This document shows positions 8,790-19,950 of a DNA stretch of 64,000 nucleotides, piece after piece. Source of the DNA: Sweltsa coloradensis (Eukaryota; Arthropoda; Insecta; Plecoptera; Chloroperlidae); NCBI GenBank assembly GCA_024449915.1, contig JAMZAV010001291.1, forward strand, positions 1-64,000, read 5' to 3'. The notes beneath the pieces are model-generated. The model was not told the origin of the DNA and did not search any database. It worked only from the letters and a program-made list of their open reading frames with translations. Within the stretch, counting starts at the first letter, position 1; every line of letters starts with the position of its first letter. Position numbers and translations under genes: made by a program.

Positions 8790-11660
8790 AGTTTTTTCTA
8801 AATATACAATCAATAAGGAATAAAATAGAAGAGCTTGAGCTATTCCTCAGCGCTTCTTCTCCAGATATTCTCTGTATAGCAGAGCACTGGCTTACAATTT
8901 CTGAAATTGACTCCTTTTGTATCCCAAACTATGTTAATGTTGATATCTTTTGCCGCTCCTCATTTATTCATGGAGGTGTGGCTATATTTGCTAACCTCAT
9001 CTTAGCATTTCTCCTATAGCTGAAATTAAAAACTTTAACATTGAAAAGTCTTTTGAATGCTCTGGGGCTTCATGGCACATCTCTAATTCTCATTTTATAA
9101 TCATATCTTTGTATCGATCTCCACTTAGTGACCCTAAAGTTTTTTTCTCCTCCTTAGAGAAAATGCTAGTGTTTATAACAAAGAAATTCCCCAAGGCCTC
9201 TTACATAATAACTGAGTGGGTAGACTCTAAATAAAATTTATTTATTTTATTATTTAATTTGTGGAGACCACAATATTGACCTCTTAACACAATCTACCAC
9301 CAGCACTGAACTAATTGATTTACTAAATTCCTTTCAAATGTATGCTACCATCACATCTCCTACAAGAGTCACACTTTCCAGTAAATCCTTGATTGATAAT
9401 ATTTTTACCTCCATCGACGAATCTCTTATCACTGCCACAGTGCGTGATCCAGGGCTTTCCGACCATCATGCTCTTTTTCTTAACCTATCCCTCTCCCATC
9501 ATCACTCAAAGATTCTGACTCAAAAACGTTTTTTCAATGATAAAAATATTGCTCACTTTATCTCACAGCTAGGTAGTGAACAATGGTCATCTTTATCATT
9601 TACAGCAGATGCTTATGTTTTATACTCATTTTTTGTGTCCACTTTCTTGGTTCACTTCAATGAAGCTTTTCCTCTGAAAACAATTCAAATTCGGAAACCA
9701 GTAGGTAACCCATGGATTACTCAGGCACTTCGCTGTGAGGGAAAAAACACTAAGAAATCTTCACTCATCATTGAAACACTCCCAAAATAGATCAGTTAGT
9801 AAAGAGCAATACTTGGCCCTCAAAAAGTCTCATGCCAAAACATTAGACAATCAAAACTTCAATTTTATAGCCGCAAAATAGCCGACTCCTCTAACATCTC
9901 TAAAATGGCCTGGTCTGTAATCAAATCTCAGACTTCTTCGCCCATATCCAAAGAAAGTATCACCATAATGCATGAAGGAAAACTAGTATCTAACCCAACT
10001 TCATTAGGCAATATTTTAAATACCTTTTTCACCACCATTAATGTGCCACCAGCAATTGCAACAGGGAATTCTAAACCCTCCTCACAATATCACCCAAAAA
10101 GGTTCCCTAGCCCAGTTCAAACCATTTTTCTAAAGCCAACCACTCCCAGTGAAGTGGCAACTATATTGAAAAAACTTAGCACCAGACACTCAGCTGGGCT
10201 GGATGAAATTCCAGGATCACTCTTGGCAAAATGCTCCCACTTTTTATCTCTTCCCCTATCTTACATTATTAATGAGTCTATTTCATCAGGTATCTTTCCC
10301 TCTGATCTTAAAATAGCAAAGGTAATACCAATCTATAAGAAAAAAGGGAAAAAATCTGACAAAAACAACTACCGCCCCATCTCAATCTTATCGTCTTTTT
10401 CTAAAGTTTATGAATACATCATGCATGACCGCCTTATGGCACATCTCAATCATCACAACGTTCTTTCACCAAGTCAACATGGTTTCCTTAAACATAGATC
10501 AACAACTTCCGCTCTTTTCAGTTTCCTCTCACATGTTTATTCCGCCCTTGATAAAGGAGAACAGGCAGTTAGCATATTTTATGATCTTAGCAAGGCCTTT
10601 GATTCAATTGATCACAGGACGTTTCTGTCAAAAATGGAGTACTATGGGATCAGAGGTATTGCTCAAAGTTGGCTTTCATCATACCTATCTGGACGCTCAC
10701 AAGTAGTCGCTATCCGCACTGTTGACAATAATTTAACAAAAACAGTTCTCTCAGATCCTCAAAAATTTGTTAAAGGAGTCCCTCAAGGCTCGATATTAGG
10801 TCCCTTAGCTTTCCTCCTTCATGTTAATGACCTGCAGCTACACCTAACCGGTGGACTTCTTCTACAGTATGCAGATGACTTCAGTCATCTGCTAACTGCC
10901 CCCAAACACAATATATCTAGCTTTCCAATGATATTAAATCAAAAAGGCTGTGCAAATGTCTCAGTACTGCCAGCAAAAAAATTCTTTCATTATCTCTTCC
11001 CAAAACAGTATACATGAATTTTCATACTCCCAAAATATACCCCTGTCAAGCCCTCTAATCCAAATTGGGAGTAACCACATTATTCGCTCTGCTTCATTTA
11101 AACTTTTAGGATTAATCCTAACAGAGACTTTGGATTAATCGAGCCAAGCAAATCTTGTTTCAATCTAAAATTCTTAGTGTGTGTTGGATACTCAGGAAAC
11201 TTAAAACTGTAGTCAAACCCCATATTTTGTTTATAACATATTTTGCATTAATCCACTCCCACCTTTTGAATGGTACCCTTATCTGGGGTGCATCACCTCA
11301 GGCAAAAAGGGTCTTCATCCTCCAGGAAAGAGCAATCAGGATAATAGCGGCGGCTTCTAGAAAGCGATCTTGTCGAGAACTCTAGCGCCAGCTACAGTTC
11401 CCAATACAAGCATTGTGTCCTGATTCAGTCATCATCTCATTTTGTTCGCCTTAATGCCCACATCTTTCAACAAAACACAACTGTTCATGATCATTTTACA
11501 CGTTCCAGTTACTTAGCATCAATTATTTATAATAACCTTCCGAATAAAATTCGCTTATGCCCATCTGACAATTCTTTCAAATCTAATCTTAAGTCCTTTC
11601 TGCTTAAAAACAGTTATTACTCACTTCATGAGTTTCTATCTGACGGCTCTCCCAAATAAA
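8790..11660 (+). pseudogene. LINE B ORF2: AP endonuclease and reverse transcriptase
   Basis: The endonuclease begins near 8800 with an NIQSIRNKIEEL segment, a PDILCIAEHWL box and GGVAIFA. It continues in a second frame with LYRSPLSD (about 9113) and is interrupted at 9214. After the interruption it resumes with GDHNIDLL at 9263 and ends with DNIFTS and the SDHHALF catalytic box near 9460. The RT follows: KNNYRPISIL near 10,365, SQHGF, YDLSKAFDSIDH near 10,580, GVPQGSILGPL near 10,780 and YADD near 10,870. The remaining C-terminal blocks (WGASPQA, ERAIRIIAAASR, NNLPNKIR) lie in shifted frames up to a stop near 11,658. At least four lesions mean this copy makes no intact ORF2. The clade looks like CR1/L2/Jockey. 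Confidence 0.75.
9214..9262 (+). mobile_element. 49-bp insertion resembling a SINE-A 3' tail
   Basis: The endonuclease frame of LINE B stops at ...ATA ACT and resumes at GGA GAC CAC AAT. The intervening 49 bp begin with GAGTGGGTAGACTCTAAATA, which is also the tail of the SINE at 45,717-46,251 (there at 46,210-46,230), followed by the same TTTATTTATTT-type run. It looks like a heavily 5'-truncated SINE copy landing in the endonuclease exactly before its metal-binding GD-N motif. Confidence 0.6.
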
Positions 11661-11933
11661 TTACCTTGTTGATTGTCATTAATATCAATATTTACAATGT
11701 AGTAATTATTATTGTGTGCATCATTGTAAATGTAATTGCATTTTTTTATGTTTCATATTGTATTATTACATTTATCTATGTATTAACAAAAACATTTGTT
11801 AACCTTAATTTTATTATAACCTTATTCATTTCACTCCACCTATCTCTCTCTCTCTAGAGAATAGGTGATAGTGTTATACTTTACTCTGTATCAGTCAAAT
11901 GAATAAAATTTACTTACATACTTACTATAATCT

Positions 11934-12570
11934 ATGACTGTTTTTTGTTCACTATCAGCTATATCTTGTGATCCTCTGACTTTCTCTCTTCTCATACCAG
12001 CTATTTCCTACCTTCAAACCATGTCTCCGACATACTTCCAGGAGTTTCTTTCTTTCTCTGTTTTGCCTTCCATAACCATGTGGGCTCATTAGATCTTCGT
12101 ATCCCTTTCGATCGCTTCCAATGTGCGCATTAAAATCTCCCATTGATATGATATTATTTTCAATGCGACTTTCCAAATCTAGTTCAAATTCGTCTTTCTC
12201 TACTTTACTGCATTCCCACTTGTGATGTATAGACTTGTATAAGTGTTAGGTCTTTACTTTTAAATCGAAACTTGATACCTACTCATGATCCTGTCATTGA
12301 CATATGCCACTCCTCACACGTTGTCTCGTAGTCCTGGGCTCACCATTATTCCAGACCCATGTTTGGCTTCATCCTCATTTCCTGACCAATACAGTTTATA
12401 CCCATCTCTCAGTTCAGCTTCTACATTCTCTTTCCATTTTGTTTTACTTAGTCCGAACATATTCAATCTTCTTTCCTTGGCGACATTTACGATTTCTTCC
12501 CTTTTTCCTTTCAGTGTTCCGATATTCAGTGTTCCAAATCGTAAGCATGTCGTTTTTCAGTGTTTTCCGT
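11934..12570 (-). pseudogene. RTE-like LINE, endonuclease N-terminal part
   Basis: Read on the minus strand, an APE-type endonuclease starts near 12,555 with GTLNIGTLKGKREEI, then a TKWKENVE box and GSGIMVSPG (near 12,340). It continues past a stop to LIQVYTSQVG (12,210) and the metal-binding MGDFNAHIG box near 12,130. The reading ends in TVIDY at about 11,930, where LINE B was inserted. The remainder of the same ORF is at 2.9-5.98 kb. Stops within YSW-- and after LRDNV show it is dead. Confidence 0.7.
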
Positions 12571-13024
12571 CCGTTTTCTGAGCCTATCTTCTGTTTAGCA
12601 AGCGTTTGTTATGTAGGTACTTGGCTGCCGACTTGCTAAGCCTGTCACAGCTGCGTAGGCAGGTTTCTTAGTGATTCTGGTCAGCTTCCACCCCACTATA
12701 TCACCGAGCCCTCTGTGTAACACCAAGGTACTGTGCAGCTGCGTTCCAGGCTGTTTTCAGCCGACCCTCTGGGAAACAGACACTGATAACCACATGGGAT
12801 TTATGCTCGAGGTTTACTCCTCTAGATCCGCTATGTTCTGCGTAACCAGTATCACCTTGTGGAGGATGTGATTCTTCATCACGCATAACGACGGTCCTGG
12901 GTGATGGAGAGGCTATAGGACGCCATGCCTTTAGTAACGCATCACATACCCCTGTTGTGTGCTTAATTTCACCACTTGATACTTAATAAATAATAAATAA
13001 AAAAAAATATATACATATATATTA
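12571..13024. other. 5' flank of the RTE-like LINE and AT-rich insertion site
   Basis: 12,571-12,960 probably belongs to the 5' untranslated part of the minus-strand LINE; no protein domain was recognised. 12,980-13,024 is an A-rich, TA-rich stretch in which the Gypsy element sits. The TA-rich flanks prevent a clean target-site duplication from being read. Confidence 0.35.
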
Positions 13025-13197
13025 TGTAGTGTGGATTGGAATACACTAGGCAGTTCATATGTACAAGTTATCTAGTAGGCAGTGTTTAGAGATGTTGTTG
13101 ATAAAAGAAATGAATGTTGTTATTGTGTAAAATGGTATCTTCTCGAATGTTGTAAATATAATTGAAATAAAAGATTAAATAGTTAATATGCATTACA
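13025..13197 (+). repeat. 5' LTR of the Gypsy element
   Basis: It begins TGTAGTGTGGATTGG and ends GCATTACA. A candidate polyadenylation hexamer AATAAA lies near its end (about 13,165). It is matched by the 3' LTR at 17,734-17,908. Confidence 0.92.
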
Positions 13198-13198
13198 A

Positions 13199-13216
13199 TG
13201 GTGACAGCGGTGGGAT
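13199..13216 (+). promoter_or_regulatory. Primer binding site (tRNA-Leu-like)
   Basis: TGGTGACAGCGGTGGGAT lies one base after the 5' LTR. TGG plus the general pattern fits the complement of a tRNA-Leu 3' end; the exact primer tRNA is an inference. Confidence 0.6.
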
Positions 13217-13252
13217 GACTAAAAGCAAATGGATTTCTTTTTGTAAAACGTA

Positions 13253-14182
13253 ATGCCAAGAAGACAACCAGAAACAATCGCGGAACCAGGAGTTGTTTTA
13301 GTGACCAAACGTCCTATTAAAATGCCTCGAGAATTTACAGGTGAGTCTGAAAGTTGGTGCGAGTGGTTGCAACATTTTGTAAAAATTTCCGTTATTAATA
13401 AGTGGTCAGATGTTGAAAAATGTGAGTTCTTGGCAGTGAGTTTAGACAGAAGAGCCGCCGACAAGTTTGAGGATATTTCTCCAGAAGTAAAAATTGATTA
13501 TGGAAGTTTGTGCAGGGCGTTACACTTAAAACTAGAACCACCAGAGGAAATTGAGCTACATAAAACTGCTTTTCGCATGAGGCGACGACAACCATTGGAG
13601 ACTGTAGACACTTTATGTCGCGAGATGAAGAAATTAGCTGCTAGAGCCTACCCTAACATGGACCATGGTACTCGTGATGAGCTTACCCGTGATCAGTTTG
13701 TTGAAGCTTTAGGTGAAGGCAATTTGCTTCAGCTAGTACGTCAGTCTTGTTCACGAACATAAGAAGCTGCTACGAAAGTTGCTTTGGAACAAGAAGTAAA
13801 TTTGCAATGTGAAAAGAGAGACCTTTGGACAGTAAGTCCTGGACCGTCAAATAGTGTTCATGCACTGGAGGAGTTGCTTAAAAGTAACACAATAGCCATG
13901 CAAGCAATGACAGATACCATGAAGCACATGATGAATATGCCTGTGACGGCAAGGCAGCAAGAGAACATTCAGTCAAGGCCTCATTATAGGCCTAGATCTC
14001 AGATGAAATGCTGGAGTTGTGGACAGCCAGGACATCGACATGTAAATTGCCGTAGCCTAATGCAAGACAAGCAACACATTCAAGCCCTATGTTTCAACCA
14101 GATTTTCGGGCTGAGTATCAGCCAGGATATTTACATGGGAGTCGGCTACATCAGGAAAACTAGTGGAGGCTGGCACACATGA
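13253..14182 (+). pseudogene. Gypsy gag with CCHC zinc knuckle
   Basis: The capsid/nucleocapsid precursor starts at ATG 13,253 after a short leader. The matrix/capsid-like part contains the PREFTGES and WLQHF segments expected of Gypsy gag. A zinc knuckle CWSCGQPGHRHVNC is encoded near 14,009-14,050 and would bind RNA during packaging. An in-frame TAA at 13,760-13,762 splits the protein; the frame then continues with no shift. The protease lies in the +1 frame and its open reading overlaps the gag end from about 14,115, so expression of pol in an intact copy probably used frameshifting. Confidence 0.85.
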
Positions 14183-14543
14183 CCAATGTGGGGAGCCAGC
14201 CAAGAAAAATATACTTGTACTAATTATAGGAAATGTGGCAAGTGGAGGTGCTGTGTTAACAAAGGGAAAGGTACAAAATCTTGACATGGATATTTTAATC
14301 GATACAGGTGCTGCTATTTCATTACTACGATACAAAGAGTGGAAAGATTCAAAAGGGAATAAAAACCAGTTACGAGACTCTAGTTGGAATGTTGTCAACG
14401 CAAGTGGTGAATTTATGGCTACAAAAGGAGTTGTTGATGTAAATCTACGGATTGGGAAGAAGACTTGGGTCCACCCAATGTTTATTATGGAAGGAATTAC
14501 ACAGCAGTGCATTCTGGGGACTGACTTCTTAGAAAAGCACTAA
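14115..14543 (+). pseudogene. Gypsy pol: aspartic protease
   Basis: The retropepsin active-site box LIDTGAAISLL is encoded near 14,294-14,326, and the ILGTDFLEKH segment near the C-terminus corresponds to the conserved G-D-F-L end of Gypsy proteases. It would cleave the gag-pol polyprotein. A TAA at 14,541-14,543 and a one-base frameshift near 14,582 separate it from RT. Confidence 0.85.
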
Positions 14544-14583
14544 GGTGATGTTTTAATATCTCAACATATGTTACGATTAGAGG

Positions 14584-16685
14584 TCAAATTACGCCAATAA
14601 CAATAGGTAGGCCTAACAGTAATGCAACTCATCAAGTGTGTCATGTATCCATAGCGGAGACGGTGGTAGTACCTACCGGACAAGAGTATTTAATTAGAGG
14701 TAAATTTCGTGGAATAGCTCCAAAAGAAGGATTCCTAGAACCGACCCAATCTTTTGTTGGAAAGACTGGGGTGCTAGTGGCTAGAGTTCTGGTTAAAGGA
14801 GATGTTCCACACATGCCGATACGTGTTTTAAATTCAACCAGTAAACCGATAACATTATACAAAGGGACAACCGTTGGAGAATTTTGCTCTTGGACGCCGC
14901 CAGTTGAAGTGTGCCAAGTGGATACATCTGCAAACAGGTGTCCTGCTTCTCAATTGTTTAATTTTAACCTAGATCATTTATCAACTAAACAAGCCAACGA
15001 TATTGTGAGATTAATAGAAGAATTTGAAGATGTTTGCTCGTACGGAGCTCATGATCTTGGTAGGACTAAGCTTACTTATCACCGCATTGTTACTGGGAAT
15101 GCTATGCCGGTGCGTCAACCTCCACGGAGAATACCTCTTCACCACCGGGAACAAACTAAGAAGATTGTTGATGATATGCTTAATCAAGGAGTGATTCAGC
15201 CATCTGTGTCTCCTTGGAGTGCTCCTGTCGTCCTAGTTAAGAAGAAAGATGGATCAATGAGATTTTGCATTGATTGCCGCTTGGATGACGTCACTACCAA
15301 GGATGCATATCCTCTTCCTCGTATGGGTGACATGATGGATTCATTTAGTTTGACACGGTTATTTTCCAAGCTACACCTGGCGAGTGCTTACTATCAATGT
15401 GAGGTTGCTCCAGAAGATCGAGAAAAAACTGCTTTTGCTACATCATGGGGTGGTTTGTACGAATTTAAAGTTTTACCATTTGGGTTGTGCAATGGGCCTA
15501 GCACATTTCAGCGTCTAATGGACTTGGTTCTAGCCGGATTGAACTGGTCTACTACTATGGTATACCTGGATGATGTTATTGTTTTTGCCCAAAACTTTGA
15601 TGAACACATGATTCGTCTTATTTCAGCGTTTGAGAGAAGCAGGGTTGAAAGTTAAACCATCCAAGTGCGAACTTTTTCAAGAAAAGGTACAGTTTCTAGG
15701 TCATGTTATTTCGGCACAAGGCATCTCAACTGATTTGGAGAAAGTATCTGCAATAGCTAAATGGTCTATTCCATCTACAGTTGAGGAACTACATTCATTT
15801 TTAGGGACTGCTTCATATTATCAAAGATTTGTAAAATCCTTTGCTGACATTGCTTCTCCACTTTATCGGCTTACTCAAAAAGGTACTAAATATGTTTGGA
15901 ACGAAGAGTGTGATAGTGCCTTCCTGCAATTAAAAAATTGTTTGGTGTCAAGTTCCGTATTAACACATCCTCAGCCGGAGTTACAGTTCATACTGGATAC
16001 TGATGCAAGTGGAACAGGCATTGGTGGTGTGCTGAGCCAGATACAAGATGGAGTGGAACGTGTTGTTGCATATTTCAGTCGCACTCTTACCAAAACTGAG
16101 AGAAACTACAGTGTTACAAGAAGGGAGATGCTTGCACTACTCAAGTCAGCGCAACACTTTCGACACTATCTCTATGGTAAGCGGTTTCTCGCAAGAACAG
16201 ATCATAGCGCACTTCGGTGGCTTCGTTCGTTTAAAGACCCAGAAGGACAAGTGGCTAGGTGGTTGGAACAACTCGAAGAGTTTGACTTCGAGATTCAACA
16301 TCGCCCTGGAAAGAACCATGGGAATGCAGATGGACTGTCTCGTCAACCCATAATCAAGTCAGGTCCAGAGATTGTGTTGAATATTGATACTTCATGGGTA
16401 CCAAAATGGTCAAATGAAGAACTTCAATCTTTGCAAGCTGAGGACAGTGCATTATTTCACGTTGTACATTGGATAAGAAATGGCGCAAAACTATCTTATT
16501 TTGAAGTAGCTCCAATGGGGAAAACGGTTTTGAGTTTATGGGCTCAATGGAGTCGTCTTTTGGAAAGGAATGGACTAGTATATAGGTTGTGGGAAGAAGA
16601 TAATCATCCAGACAGCTTACAGCTTCTACTACCGAGAAGTTTGATCTCGGAGGTATTAAACGAACTCCATAGTTCACCAACGTAG
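14584..16685 (+). pseudogene. Gypsy pol: reverse transcriptase and RNase H
   Basis: The RT frame reads from about 14,584 (the piece before 14,636 lacks a start). Boxes seen: SPWSAPVVLVKKKDGS, FCIDCR, DAYPLPR, LPFGLCNGPSTFQ and the catalytic YLDD near 15,567. Motif A reads FSKLHLASAYYQ; Gypsy enzymes have Asp where this copy has His, so a metal-binding residue is lost. A one-base frameshift near 15,620 moves the rest of RT and RNase H to another frame (from 15,630). RNase H shows its acidic residues in DTDASGTGIGG, TRREMLAL and ARTDHSALRWL. A connection domain runs to the stop at 16,685, close to the start of integrase. Confidence 0.9.
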
Positions 16686-17716
16686 GAGGTCACTTAGGGA
16701 TATCTAAAACTTTGGAAAAGGTTCCAGGAAGGTTTTATTGGCCAGGGATGCGTGAGGACATAGAGTTATGGTGTAAGAGGTGCACAGCTTGTTGCAGCCG
16801 CAGAGCCCCTATACCAGGGTTGAGAGCACCACTAGTAAGCTATGGATCAGGTTTTCCACTTCAAAGAGTATCGCTTGATATACTGGGACCCTTGCCTTTG
16901 TCAACAAGAAAGAATAAGTACATCATAGTAGTGGCCGATCATTTCACAAAATGGGTCGAAGCGTATGCAGTTCCGAATAAAGAAGCTGAAACTGTTGCTG
17001 AAAGGTTAGTTACCGAGTTCATATGTCGATTTGGAGCTCCAATGGAAATCCACAGCGATCAAGGTCGACAGTTTGAATCACGGCTGTTTCAGGAGATGTG
17101 TCGGATGTTAGGCATGACAAAAACAAGAACCTCACCGTACCATCCTCAAGGTGATGGCTTGGTTGAACGTTTTAACCAAACGCTTCTTGAAATGCTTAGC
17201 AAATGGGTAAATGAAAATCAGACCACCTGGGACGACAGATTACCACATGTAATGATGGCATATCGTTCAAGTCCTCAAGCATCTACTCAATTCAGTCCAC
17301 ATTTTCTTATGTTTGGAAGAGAAGTTCAACTACCACTGGTTGTAGTGTTTGGCCAACCTCAACAACAAGTGGCAAGAGAGAGTGATTATGTGTTCAAACT
17401 AAGGAATGATCTTGAAGCAGCTCACCAAGCAACACGGGAAAAATTAAATGTTTTACAGAAGATTCAAAAATCCTATTACGACCGAAGATGTGCAGGAAAT
17501 CAATATCGGGAAGGGGATCGTGTTTGGCTGTTAAATACTGTTGTGAAGCCTGGACGTACACAAAAATTGCCTTGTCCTTGGGAGGGTCCATATGCAATTC
17601 AAAAACGTCTTTCCGACGTCACCTACCGAATTAAAGCAGATGGAAATGGACCCAATGGAAGACGTCTTCGACAGCGTATAGTTGTTCATTTCAACCGATT
17701 GAAACCCTTCTTTTAA
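16686..17716 (+). pseudogene. Gypsy pol: integrase
   Basis: The N-terminal HHCC zinc site is split: its first His (ELH) lies before the 16,685 stop, while GGHLG and WCKRCTACC lie after it in another frame. The catalytic core keeps all three acids: D in LDILGPL, D in HSDQG and E in GLVERFNQT. A GPY/F-type C-terminal module (PWEGPYAIQKR) ends before the stop at 17,714-17,716. No chromodomain follows. The integrase part is otherwise intact. Confidence 0.88.
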
Positions 17717-17730
17717 GGGGGGGGGGGGGA
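17714..17730 (+). promoter_or_regulatory. Polypurine tract
   Basis: A run of A and 13 G lies immediately before the 3' LTR, the usual plus-strand primer site of LTR elements. Its right end is within three bases of the LTR start. Confidence 0.8.
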
Positions 17731-17733
17731 TAA

Positions 17734-17908
17734 TGTAGTGTGGATTGGAATACACTAGGCAGTTCATATATGTACAAGTTATCTAGTAGGCAGTGTTTAG
17801 AGATGTTGTTGATAAAAGAAATGAATGTTGTTATTGTGTAAAATGGTGTTATCTCGAATGTTGGAAATATAATTGAAATAAAAGATTAAATAGTTAATAC
17901 GCATTACA
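17734..17908 (+). repeat. 3' LTR of the Gypsy element
   Basis: It matches the 5' LTR except for an extra AT, a TATCTT/GTTATC change and a few single-base changes. The right flank is TA-rich, as is the left. Confidence 0.92.
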
Positions 17909-17990
17909 TATATATAGATTCGACCTTGAAATTGGCGTCTTAATCGAAACGAAACACTGTTACGATAACGATGCGATCATACTTAGACAG

Positions 17991-18087
17991 AATCCTGTCA
18001 AATAAGTCCTTCTACATGGCGTTTAGAGGGGGGAAAATGCGAAGAGGCTGCAACTTTTTCCTCCAATAATACTTATTTGACAGGATT
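17991..18087. mobile_element. 97-bp MITE with 17-bp terminal inverted repeats
   Basis: It starts AATCCTGTCAAATAAGT and ends with the exact inverse. The inner TTTTTCCTCC piece also matches the start of the large foldback at 56,367-57,722, so this is probably an internally deleted relative. Confidence 0.8.
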
Positions 18088-18844
18088 AGGAACGAAGAAG
18101 AAAACGACCAGTACGCCGAAAAAATGTAGCCAACCGCTAACCAGCCAACTACCTATAAACGCCGCTCGCGTTGCGATCCTCTACAACGACTATCAACATC
18201 AGCACCCTCTGACGTCAATAGCACCATGCAGAGCCCGCACTCGCCTAACTATCTACCGTCCGAACATACAGAAGCGTTCACCCGTCGACCTAGTTAAGCA
18301 GTCTCCGTTTCGACACCCAGTTTCCGGACCGAACGAGAAACACAATTTCAACGCCGTCACTATACACATCTGACACTCTAGCTCTCTGCTTAAACTAACT
18401 CTGCTACAACCCAGTTTATTCGCCATTGTTGGTTTCGAAATCGGCTTTGCATCATCACGGAACGCAATCACGATACTGATCTTACTAAGGATGAAACTGA
18501 TGAATGAAACGACGGTTCCCCGCCCCTTTAACTGAAAGCGAAAGCGACTTCGCCATTGGCGAGAGGCCGCCCCCACAATACAACCAAGTAAGTCGGTTAA
18601 CACACCGAACATTCGCCAATGTCTAGCCGAAAACAATACTAGCCAATATTCATAACAGGAGTTCCAGACAAGTACACCCACACAATATCGCCACCAAACC
18701 CGACGAACCCTCCGCTCTGCTACTTCTCACTATCATTCAAGGCAGTTATTAGTCTTCTAGCCCTACTAATATTCCAATATCTTTACTTTGATTCACTTTA
18801 ACTATTGCTACTGTTATTGTTTAATTTAGTTTGATTTTACTATT
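18088..18844. other. CpG-containing unique-looking sequence, no gene recognised
   Basis: Base composition is more GC-rich than the surroundings. Open frames exist on both strands (98 aa plus, 142 aa minus) but overlap each other, have no recognisable domain and lack supporting splice sites. I see no gene here. Confidence 0.4.
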
Positions 18845-19950
18845 ATGCCTTCCTGCTTAGTCTAATAGTGAGAAAGTAAATAACGAAATAAATAAATAAA
18901 TAAATAAATACACTGCCCTATATTATGGAAGTCAGTGAGAAACTCACCTTGCCTCGTAGAGAACAGCTCCCCTTTTTAACAATAAATATTAAACAAATTT
19001 AAAAATAATCATTTACGATAATGTAATACCTAGTATGCAAGCGTTTTGACAAAAGTGCAAAATATGAAAATGGTTCGTGTGCGTACATACCTGTAAGTTA
19101 TGCCTTCCTGCTTAGCCTAATAGTGAGAAAATAAATAACGAAATAAATAAATAAATACACTGCCCTATAATATTATGGAAGTCAGTGAGAAACTCACCTT
19201 GCCTCGTAGAGAACAGCTCCCCTACTTTACAATAATTATTAAACAAATTTAAAAATAATCAGTTACGATACTGTAATTGGATAAGCGTAGCGAGTGAAGC
19301 GAGTGAAGCGAAGACTTCAATTTCACTGACCCCCCAAAAAATTTAGCTCGGCTGTTTTTTTTTTGTTTTGTTTTTTTGTTTTTTTTTGTATTTTCGTCAG
19401 TTTGTTCGCTCTCTACCGGGCAAACGGCATATGCGATCTTGATGAAAATTTGACAGGACCTTCGAAATCTCTGAACTTAGACTTGGCACGTTTTTGGGTA
19501 CAATCGAAGAAATATTTCTCATGAATATCGTACTTTTACGATTTTTTTCGATTTATTGTGCGATAATTTCGTGCCATTTGGGCCAATTCTGACCAAACGG
19601 GTGGGGCTACAACGTTCATATTATACATGGACATTAAGGTTGCGGTGATGTAGTACATTTTGAAAGAAAAAGTTGAAAAAAATAGCCAGAATCCATAGAA
19701 ATAATGCTTTTAATATAAGTTTTTTACGGTAAATAAAACCAATTGACAAGAAACAATAGAAACTTGACAACAATCACCTACAATGCGTAGGCAACAATAC
19801 AAAGCACTTGCAAAAATAAAGATATCCTACGCAAACTAAAAACTTTAAAAAGCTCATCCATCAACGCGGCGGAACTTTAACGTTTTCCTAGTACCTAGTA
19901 TGCAAGCGTTTTGTAAAAAGTCCAAAATATGAAAATGGTCCCTGTAAGTA
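18845..19950. repeat. Tandem duplication of about 255 bp, second copy split by a transposon
   Basis: Unit 1 is 18,845-19,099. Unit 2 starts at 19,100, stops at 19,276 and resumes at 19,892 after a Helitron-like insertion. Each contains an AAATAAATAAATA run and a GAGAAACTCACCTTGCC segment. Unit 1 shows the sequence of the empty insertion site. Confidence 0.85.
19277..19891 (+). mobile_element. Helitron/Helentron-like element, copy 2, with known empty site
   Basis: It begins TTGGATAAGCGTAGCG and ends TTTTCCTAG. Comparison with the neighbouring tandem unit shows insertion between A and T of GTAA/TACC with no target-site duplication. That target, the CTAG end and the hairpin AACG...CGTT just before it are the usual marks of a Helitron. 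A GCTCATCC subterminal repeat lies near 19,852. Confidence 0.8.

Larger units (their letters stand above)
6100..11927 (+). mobile_element. LINE B: CR1/L2/Jockey-group LINE nested in the RTE-like LINE
   Basis: This is a plus-strand non-LTR retrotransposon inserted inside the endonuclease region of the minus-strand RTE-like LINE, whose two parts flank it (2.9-6.0 and 11.9-12.6 kb). The order is: ORF1 with coiled coil, SGNH esterase and macrodomain (about 6.53-8.75 kb); ORF2 with AP-type endonuclease and RT (about 8.8-11.66 kb); then a 3' tail of TTAC/ATAC-like repeats ending near 11,925. Several stops and frameshifts show that this copy is dead, yet most domains read almost end to end, so it is not very old. 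The 5' boundary is approximate. Confidence 0.75.
13025..17908 (+). mobile_element. Gypsy-type LTR retrotransposon, nearly complete, coding-defective
   Basis: The two LTRs (173 and 175 bp) share TG...CA ends and differ by a 2-bp indel and a handful of substitutions, so insertion was fairly recent. The internal order is primer binding site, gag with a CCHC knuckle, protease, RT, RNase H, integrase and polypurine tract, which is the Gypsy (Metaviridae) order. Two in-frame stops, three frameshifts and a changed RT catalytic residue make it non-autonomous. No envelope-like ORF and no chromodomain were seen. Confidence 0.92.

Noticed and set aside
13025..17908. A retrovirus with an envelope gene
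   Set aside because: No open frame lies between integrase and the polypurine tract; the integrase stop is directly followed by the tract and the LTR.
18253..18681. 142-residue minus-strand frame overlapping a 98-residue plus-strand frame
   Set aside because: No domain, mutually overlapping, in a CpG-containing stretch where chance open frames are expected.
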